A DNA stretch of 64,000 nt. Origin: Monocercomonoides exilis (lineage: Eukaryota > Preaxostyla > Oxymonadida > Polymastigidae). The notes below the pieces were generated by a model. That model did not search any database. It was not told the origin of the DNA and was given only the letters and a program-made list of their open reading frames with translations. Both the position numbers and the translations under genes were made by a program. The stretch lies in assembly GCA_001643675.2 (NCBI GenBank), contig LSRY02000015.1:1773936-1837935 (forward strand). The letters run 5' to 3'. The stretch's first letter is position 1. Every line of letters starts with the position of its first letter. Positions 56,447 to 64,000 of this stretch are shown here, piece after piece.

Positions 56447-58452
56447 AGCAGAATGGAGAGTTGGGGGCAGCCACAGATGAATCACTTGAAAAGGAAAAAA
56501 GAAAGATAAACGCTGGCATATTTCTCAGAATAAAGAATGATTGGAGATGAACAAAAAATTAAATGGTGCACTATTCTTAATTTCGTTGGATTTATCCAAA
56601 CATAAAGCGTTGGACAAAGGCATTTGCAAAAGGCACCATTTAATTTTGATTTATTTAATTATTATTCAAACGCACTTTTTTGTTTTGTTGAGCAAATTAC
56701 AGAAAAACTTTTTGTTGAAGGAAATTTTGCGTGTGTGAAAAGGCATTTTCCAAAACTTCTCGCTGGTGTTTTCTGGCATTCGTATCAAAGCAGCAGCTAA
56801 TGTGTGCAATTATTTTAAACACTGAATTACTTTTTTCTCGCTAATATTGTCTAATTGCTTCTTTCAAACATCATTTCAATATTCTGGTATGTTGTGTATA
56901 TGCACTTATTATAATAATCTTTTTTGTTTCTCAAAAAGATTTGATTGAAGCTTGTTATTTCGAATTTAAAGCTATAATAACACCATTTCCAATAAGACTT
57001 TTTTTTTCTTTTGTAAATAATTATTCTCTCATATATCTGCTTTTTGTCATTGCCATAGTTTAGTCTGAAAAATGAAATCTCAATAATTGCATGCAGTTTC
57101 TGCTTAAACTCCTATTTTCTCTCTTGACAATTGCAGATTTTTCGTTTTTCAAAAATGCCCAAAAGTTATTCAAAATCAAAATAAAAAAAAAAAAATAAAA
57201 AATAAAAAAAATCAAAAAACTTTCAAACAAATTCGAAATATTTGACAATAATCAAAAATAGCAATTAACGTTTATTAAATGGAGATTAGAATATTTTGTT
57301 CTTGCGATTAAAAAAAATTATTAATTCATTATTTATTAACCACATAAAAAATAATTCCAAATGGAAATATTTGTGCTCATAATAGGGCTCACTTTTTATG
57401 GAGCATTTCCTTTATTGACATTATTTATTTATTTTTTGTCTGTTAATTTCAGAAAAGAATATGACAGCTTTTAGCACATATATAAACATTTCAGACATAT
57501 CTTCCACAATTTATCAACAATTTGTTTTGGTAAAGGGTCACTTATTGACTCCTTCTTATTTTGCACAGATAACTTAAAAAGTTTTTATTATTTGATATTT
57601 CATATTGATTTTTGAATTTGGGATTGTGCGAATATATGGATGATTGCTTTTGAAATCACATGTTTTCAATCAAATTTTTCGATTTGAAAAATTATTGAAT
57701 ATCAATGAACAAACAATGAAAAGTGATAACACCTTTTCGTGATAATTTTATCATGAACAAATCACAATCAATGATTTTTGAAACAATTATTATTCATTCA
57801 ACATTCGAATAGTTAAGTTCTTGTTAAAGACAAAATACATTTATTCAAACAACTTTTCGATAAAAGTTATGATTTCAAAAATAATCGCACACATGTCAAA
57901 ATGCCTTTGGATCAATAAATCTGATTCTAAAGGAAACTTATAAAAGTATCAATCTTCAGAATGGATTGAGCTTAAAACCCTCGTCAGCCTTCAAACATTT
58001 ATCAACGATTTCATTGTTCGAATGATTAGTAATTTCTTTATGCAGGGTCAGTAATTTATCGGTACCCAAAAAATTAATCGGGACCTAAAATTTCTGGCTC
58101 CCAAGAGCACTTTTAGAAAAAAATAAAATAACAGAAACTCTTCAAAATATTTTTATTTTCTTTTCCTGAAAATATTTTATTTTTTTATTTTTTGAATTTT
58201 CGTGAAAAGATCTCGAATATTTTGTTTTATTTTTAAGATCAAAGGCTTGCCGGTGGAAGCACAAGCTTCTTGTTTTGAGTGTTCTGGGTGTTGCCATTAC
58301 CACAGAACTTGACTATTTAATTCTTTTATTAATTTTTTTTATTAAACACTTCGTTTTTTATTATTATTATTTCCATTTAACAATATACAGATGAAATTTT
58401 AATAAACATTGAAGTTTGCAATTGTTTTGTTTTTATGTGTTGATTAATTGAT
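56447..58452. other. Non-coding DNA downstream of the giant gene
   Basis: 2.0 kb of AT-rich DNA with no coding-like frame. Two slightly more GC-rich patches (about 58045-58110 and 58243-58315) stand out. All of it is repeated in inverted orientation at 58625-60621. Confidence 0.6.
56555..56647. repeat. Small inverted repeat, MITE-like or 3' hairpin
   Basis: A 15-bp inverted repeat (AAAATTAAATGGTGC at 56555-56569 and its complement at 56633-56647) encloses 63 bp, about 110 bp after the giant gene's stop. A mirror copy lies in the other arm near 60420-60520. Confidence 0.6.
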
Positions 58453-58624
58453 TGAAAATTGATAATTATGACAAATAAAGAAATTCTCAAAAGAGAAAAT
58501 CTTTTTTTTAAATAAATAATTATAATTATAATTTTCTTGTTTTTGATTTTTATTGTTCCATTTATTTTTTAATCAAATAATCATGTTAAAAAAATTTCGT
58601 GATAGACACATTTATTTGCATTTC
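58453..58624. other. Unique loop between the inverted arms
   Basis: 172 bp, AT-rich and not repeated elsewhere in the window. It is the centre of the 53032-64000 palindrome. Confidence 0.85.
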
Positions 58625-61600
58625 ATCAATTAATCAACACATAAAAACAAAACAATTGCAAACTTCAATGTTTATTAAAATTTCATCTGTATATTGTTAA
58701 ATGGAAATAATAATAATAAAAAACGAAGTGTTTAATAAAAAAAATTAATAAAAGAATTAAATAGTCAAGTTCTGTGGTAATGGCAACACCCAGAACACTC
58801 AAAACAAGAAGCTTGTGCTTCCACCGGCAAGCCTTTGATCTTAAAAATAAAACAAAATATTCGAGATCTTTTCACGAAAATTCAAAAAATAAAAAAATAA
58901 AATATTTTCAGGAAAAGAAAATAAAAATATTTTGAAGAGTTTCTGTTATTTTATTTTTTTCTAAAAGTGCTCTTGGGAGCCAGAAATTTTAGGTCCCGAT
59001 TAATTTTTTGGGTACCGATAAATTACTGACCCTGCATAAAGAAATTACTAATCATTCGAACAATGAAATCGTTGATAAATGTTTGAAGGCTGACGAGGGT
59101 TTTAAGCTCAATCCATTCTGAAGATTGATACTTTTATAAGTTTCCTTTAGAATCAGATTTATTGATCCAAAGGCATTTTGACATGTGTGCGATTATTTTT
59201 GAAATCATAACTTTTATCGAAAAGTTGTTTGAATAAATGTATTTTGTCTTTAACAAGAACTTAACTATTCGAATGTTGAATGAATAATAATTGTTTCAAA
59301 AATCATTGATTGTGATTTGTTCATGATAAAATTATCACGAAAAGGTGTTATCACTTTTCATTGTTTGTTCATTGATATTCAATAATTTTTCAAATCGAAA
59401 AATTTGATTGAAAACATGTGATTTCAAAAGCAATCATCCATATATTCGCACAATCCCAAATTCAAAAATCAATATGAAATATCAAATAATAAAAACTTTT
59501 TAAGTTATCTGTGCAAAATAAGAAGGAGTCAATAAGTGACCCTTTACCAAAACAAATTGTTGATAAATTGTGGAAGATATGTCTGAAATGTTTATATATG
59601 TGCTAAAAGCTGTCATATTCTTTTCTGAAATTAACAGACAAAAATAAATAAATAATGTCAATAAAGGAAATGCTCCATAAAAAGTGAGCCCTATTATGAG
59701 CACAAATATTTCCATTTGGAATTATTTTTTATGTGGTTAATAAATAATGAATTAATAATTTTTTTAATCGCAAGAACAAAATATTCTAATCTCCATTTAA
59801 TAAACGTTAATTGCTATTTTTGATTATTGTCAAATATTTCGAATTTGTTTGAAAGTTTTTTGATTTTTTTATTTTTTATTTTTTTTTTTATTTTGATTTT
59901 GAATAACTTTTGGGCATTTTTGAAAAACGAAAAATCTGCAATTGTCAAGAGAGAAAATAGGAGTTTAAGCAGAAACTGCATGCAATTATTGAGATTTCAT
60001 TTTTCAGACTAAACTATGGCAATGACAAAAAGCAGATATATGAGAGAATAATTATTTACAAAAGAAAAAAAAAGTCTTATTGAAATGGTGTTATTATAGC
60101 TTTAAATTCGAAATAACAAGCTTCAATCAAATCTTTTGAGAAACAAAAAAGATTATTATAATAAGTGCATATACACAACATACCAGAATATTGAAATGAT
60201 GTTTGAAAGAAGCAATTAGACAATATTAGCGAGAAAAAAGTAATTCAGTGTTTAAAATAATTGCACACATTAGCTGCTGCTTTGATACGAATGCCAGAAA
60301 ACACCAGCGAGAAGTTTTGGAAAATGCCTTTTCACACACGCAAAATTTCCTTCAACAAAAGTTTTTCTGTAATTTGCTCAACAAAACAAAAAAGTGCGTT
60401 TGAATAATAATTAAATAAATCAAAATTAAATGGTGCCTTTTGCAAATGCCTTTGTCCAACGCTTTATGTTTGGATAAATCCAACGAAATTAAGAATAGTG
60501 CACCATTTAATTTTTTGTTCATCTCCAATCATTCTTTATTCTGAGAAATATGCCAGCGTTTATCTTTCTTTTTCCTTTTCAAGTGATTCATCTGTGGCTG
60601 CCCCCAACTCTCCATTCTGCTTCATCCACTGCTCCCTCTTGTTTGTGTTTCGCTTTCAGATCCAGAACCCAGCTTCACAATAACCCCGCTCCGCTCAATG
60701 TATTCTGACCCGCATTCCTCCGACCCTTCGCAATATGCAATTGCATCCGACACTGTCGCCATCGTGTACCCCGATGGCAAGCGCCCAACCAGATATCGCT
60801 TCACCTGCATCAACGATGCTCTCCTTTCTGGATTTCCATCCAACCCGTTTTCCACCGCTTCGCACATCTCTGATCCACGTATGCTCTCCATTCCTGGCCT
60901 CTCCCCATTCTTTATCTTCTCTCCAGCCGTCTCAGCCTCATACTCCCCAAACGGAATCTGCAGTGTCAAACACTCCCACAGCATCATCCCTATCGAGAAC
61001 ACCACCGTCTTCTTCGTCGCATGTTTCTTTGTTCCATTCAGCAGCTCTGGTGCCTTCCACCTCAAACACTCCTTTCTGTTGTCTTCGTCATCCTCAAAGG
61101 CAGATGAGGGCAGAGAATCACTTTCAACATCACTTGCTGATGTCACAACTGTTGCTGAAGATATGGAGGACGAAGTGTCTGAGCCTGATGAACAATCTGA
61201 GTGCATGGTGATGCAGATGACCATGTGCTCGGAGAACAGCACAATGTGCGGACTCAGACTGCCCAGCGACTGAAGAGGTTTTCCATTTCATCAAATGAAT
61301 GGAGCGCTCCATTTGCCACCCAGAACAGGATTTGAGCAGCTGCCATTTCTCTCTTGAAGAGTGTCAATTGCCATCTCCTTCTTCTCATTTTTCCCGTGCA
61401 ACAACATAAACAGGGAATCCCTCAAATCCACTATCAACTTCTCATGAGGTGATGAACAGGCCATTGCATCCACCAAGTTTGACATCGATGAGGTTGTCGG
61501 ACACAAATCCTCCTCGAACAAACGTGGAATCTGAATCAGTTGTTGATGTGGTTGAAGTGGATGAAATGGAAGGTGATGGCGTTCTCTTCCTTATCTCTTC

Positions 61601-64000
61601 TTCTTCATCTTTCTCCAACATCCATTGAGGGATCTTATCTGAATCTCTTCCCAAAATGTATTCTGTTGAGCCACTCTCAGATAGAAGATGTTCAGATGAC
61701 TCTGAATGTTGCAGATTCGTGTCATATATTCTCTTCTTCATCCTTTCCTCATTCTTTTCTCTGCATCCCTCTCTGCTCTCCTCCACTCCTCAGGTGACAT
61801 CTCCATCGTCACCATCTCAAATGCCTTCGGATCCTTTTTGATATTATCATTCACAATCTCTCTCAGATCATCTGCTTCATTCTTTTCCTTCCTCCACCGA
61901 ATAGCCAGAACAATAATGACCACAAACAGTATTACAACAATCGCAATGCAAACAATCAACAACCAATACGATTTCCTTCTTTTCCTCCTTCAACAATCCT
62001 TTCATCCCCATTAGCTTTAGGCTCACTTCTGTTCTTCAGAATGAAAGAATCAGTGACGATGGATTATTTCCGTCCCCAAACAGAATGCACACACTCACCT
62101 CTGCCTCATCTCCTGCCTCGCTAATTGTTTCCCGTTTCACCTCCCTTTAACCTCTGTCTCTGACATATCCACTCTCATTAAACCCATATTTCTCAATCTG
62201 CTTTTCTTCTCCAATCTGCTTCACAATCATGAATGACAAGTTGCAAGGGAGAAGCAGCTTCCTTTGAACACAACCTCCATTTCTTCTCCTTTCTCATTTG
62301 CTTCGACACTCTCTAACACTGGAATGAAAAATGGTGATGCCCTTTCAGAAATAATCCCTTCAAAGCTGCACCCATCATTCAACATCCAAAGTGAGGTATT
62401 ATCCTTCCATCCATCTCCTCCTTTCAGACTCATCACATTAAATGTTCCTGAATCTGAACAGATGATATTTCTTCTCAATGATGGGTAATTTGCTATTGAA
62501 GGGTTGTTATTCTCAAATAACCCATTTCAATTCAACACTTCCTCCACTCACAGTTATCCCTCCCTTTGAGGAGTTGCAGATTGTTGTGTCTTTCATCATC
62601 ACGGAACTACTAGAAAAATCAACAATTGAACCATTCCATCTGCATGTTTCATTTTCCGCTTCATTAAACACTTTGTTGGATAACCTTCTTTGTGATTCTT
62701 TTGTATCGCATTCGCTTGAATTCCCATCCAAGAGGCAACTGTCCATCACTGCGTCTGAGCAGTTGCCCAATGTGATGAGCATCCTCTTGAATTGTCTTGT
62801 GCTGAATTTTTGATCGAGCAATTGTTAAGTTTCATTTTTCTTCTCACGCCTGAGCACGACAGCAAAGAAAGTCCTCTTTGGAGACGGTGACATTCGCCAA
62901 TTCCAGATGATTCGCAGAATTTCTCCACTTCCTGTGACATCAATGAGCGGATCGCTGGTTGCCAAGTTGCAGAACACGCAAACAACAAATTGGATAGGTG
63001 ATGCAATGCATATTGCAGCCACAGAAAGTGCAACGTCTGCCACGCAGCATCCATCTAGAACACATCTCCCCGAGGCAATTTGAATGATGTGAAACGGTAT
63101 TTGTGCTTGCAAACGAGTTTCAGCAGGTTCTGTGTGTTTTGAGCTGAACGAGCAGTTGACCATTTCCACCAATCCGCTGTCTGGCTCAACCAGTGCAACG
63201 TGAGAAGATGCAAATTCCATATCAAATACAAACCTCACTCGAAATAGTCACTGTGTTGGATGTCGATATCACACTCGCCCTTGTGCATTCGATCCTCGAC
63301 TCCACTTCAACATTGCACAGATCGCGGCTTCTTGAGCTCAGGCTCATCTCGTCCAGTTCCACTTCCCTTGATCGCACTCTCCCCATCAACAAACATCTGA
63401 CTGATGAAGTCCGCAGTCAGATGTGCAAGTCCATAGTCAATGGACTGGCACGGCAGAGAGCGTGTGCCACACTGCCGTTCATCCACTCCACTATTGCCTG
63501 ACACGATGATTGTGTCGCTCTGGTGGATTGTGATGAAGTCTATCAGATTCGTGCTTCCTGTGTGTTCTGTGGCATCCGACCCATATATCGCATTCAGCCG
63601 AGCATAGCTCTCTTCCCGAAGATCGAAGCGGAACTGAGTCTCGTTGATCTGGCACGAGATGTTGTAGCACTCGACAAATATGTCGTTCCCCACCCCTGCT
63701 GTGTTTGCGCTGAAGCTCACCTTCTCAAACACAAAGCTCAGCGCCCCTTTCTTTGCTCTCCAGATACACCCCTCCGCCTTTCCCGCTGTTGCTCTCGCAG
63801 CTGCACCGACTCATCGTTGTCTTCACCATGCTAAGCCTTCCTGCTTTGTGCAGTCCAAACAGCATCCCCTCCCTTGTCGCTTGTCTCTGCTTTGTCATCC
63901 ACAAACAAGCAGTCTCTTATCCTCACTGTGATCCCTTCTCGCTTTTCGACACAAGCACACTCGCTTCATTGTCGCTTCTTTTCATCCCTCAAACGAACAG
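58625..64000 (-). repeat. Right arm of the giant inverted duplication (continues past the window)
   Basis: The reverse complement of 53032-58452. Arm lengths are 5376 bp here against 5421 bp on the left. The non-coding part differs by 9 bp net (1997 against 2006) and the coding part by 36 bp (3379 against 3415). Confidence 0.93.
60622..64000 (-). pseudogene. Inverted, frame-broken copy of the giant receptor gene (3' half)
   Basis: The minus strand repeats residues about 2989-4125 of the giant protein, including the membrane span (near 61960-61880) and the pseudokinase-like tail, which is intact in frame at 61242-60622. Small deletions, mostly of one or two bases, and a few substitutions switch the frame roughly eight times between 63732 and 61242. 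One example is a GGG reduced to GG before the membrane span. It is either a recent pseudogene copy or a sequence-quality or assembly artefact. The 5' part lies beyond the window. Confidence 0.8.

Larger units (their letters stand above)
53032..58452 (+). repeat. Left arm of a giant inverted duplication
   Basis: Mirrored by 58625-64000. It covers the last 3.4 kb of the giant gene and 2.0 kb downstream. The true left limit may lie further left, since the mirror copy is cut by the window end. Confidence 0.93.

Noticed and set aside
60698-61273. Plus-strand 191-codon frame repeated at 55795-56370
   Set aside because: Both are antisense shadows of the pseudokinase-like tail, duplicated because the DNA itself is duplicated.
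1-64000. CRISPR arrays, operons, ribosome binding sites and riboswitches
   Set aside because: The window is eukaryotic with spliced genes; I saw no regular spaced repeats or bacterial-type signals.

Overview
The window is eukaryotic DNA, most likely from an anaerobic protist of the oxymonad/metamonad kind. I infer this; no organism-specific marker is present. The signs are AT-rich non-coding DNA, much more GC-rich exons, short GT-AG introns (46-281 bp in my gene models) with an unusual GTNTG donor, standard stop codons (TAA, TAG and TGA all end genes), a very large surface-receptor-like gene with a degenerate kinase tail, and many decayed DNA transposons beside a DIRS-type retroelement.

Layout. 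1-2475: 3' part of a serine-rich and acidic low-complexity protein. 2954-9370: a four-exon BLM/Sgs1-type RecQ helicase (about 2056 aa) whose RQC and HRDC domains are on the last exon. 9601-15851: a twelve-exon diaphanous-type formin (about 1628 aa) with DID, coiled coil, FH1, FH2 and DAD. 16898-18917, 21323-23555 and 41696-43747: three decayed elements of one pogo/Tigger-like family, each with terminal inverted repeats and a TA target duplication. 19454-20927: a three-exon class A DnaJ with a prenylation motif. 21170-21252: an intron-containing tRNA-Tyr. 24118-25622: a decayed PIF/Harbinger-like transposase. 27648-28130: a Tc1/mariner-type transposase remnant. 28924-32984: a DIRS-like tyrosine-recombinase retroelement with inverted terminal repeats. 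33021-37265: a seven-exon Rat1/Xrn2 5'-3' exoribonuclease. 37712-38433: a two-exon LSM12 homolog. 39771-43792: a palindrome with 745-bp arms, one arm split by a pogo-like element. 44069-56446: a single-exon gene for a 4125-aa receptor-like protein with a beta-helix-type ectodomain, one membrane span and a pseudokinase-like tail. 53032-64000: a huge inverted duplication in which the last 5.4 kb mirrors the 3' half of that gene, its downstream DNA and a short unique loop, ending at the window edge.

The host genes are housekeeping genes (DNA repair, actin assembly, protein folding, RNA decay, RNA binding) packed between mobile DNA. They do not form a pathway. The most notable features are the tandem-module pseudokinase receptor and its inverted copy, the palindrome that keeps both the empty and the filled site of a pogo-like insertion, a conserved structured block inside two of the pogo-like elements, and the DIRS element ending 36 bp before the Xrn2 start codon.
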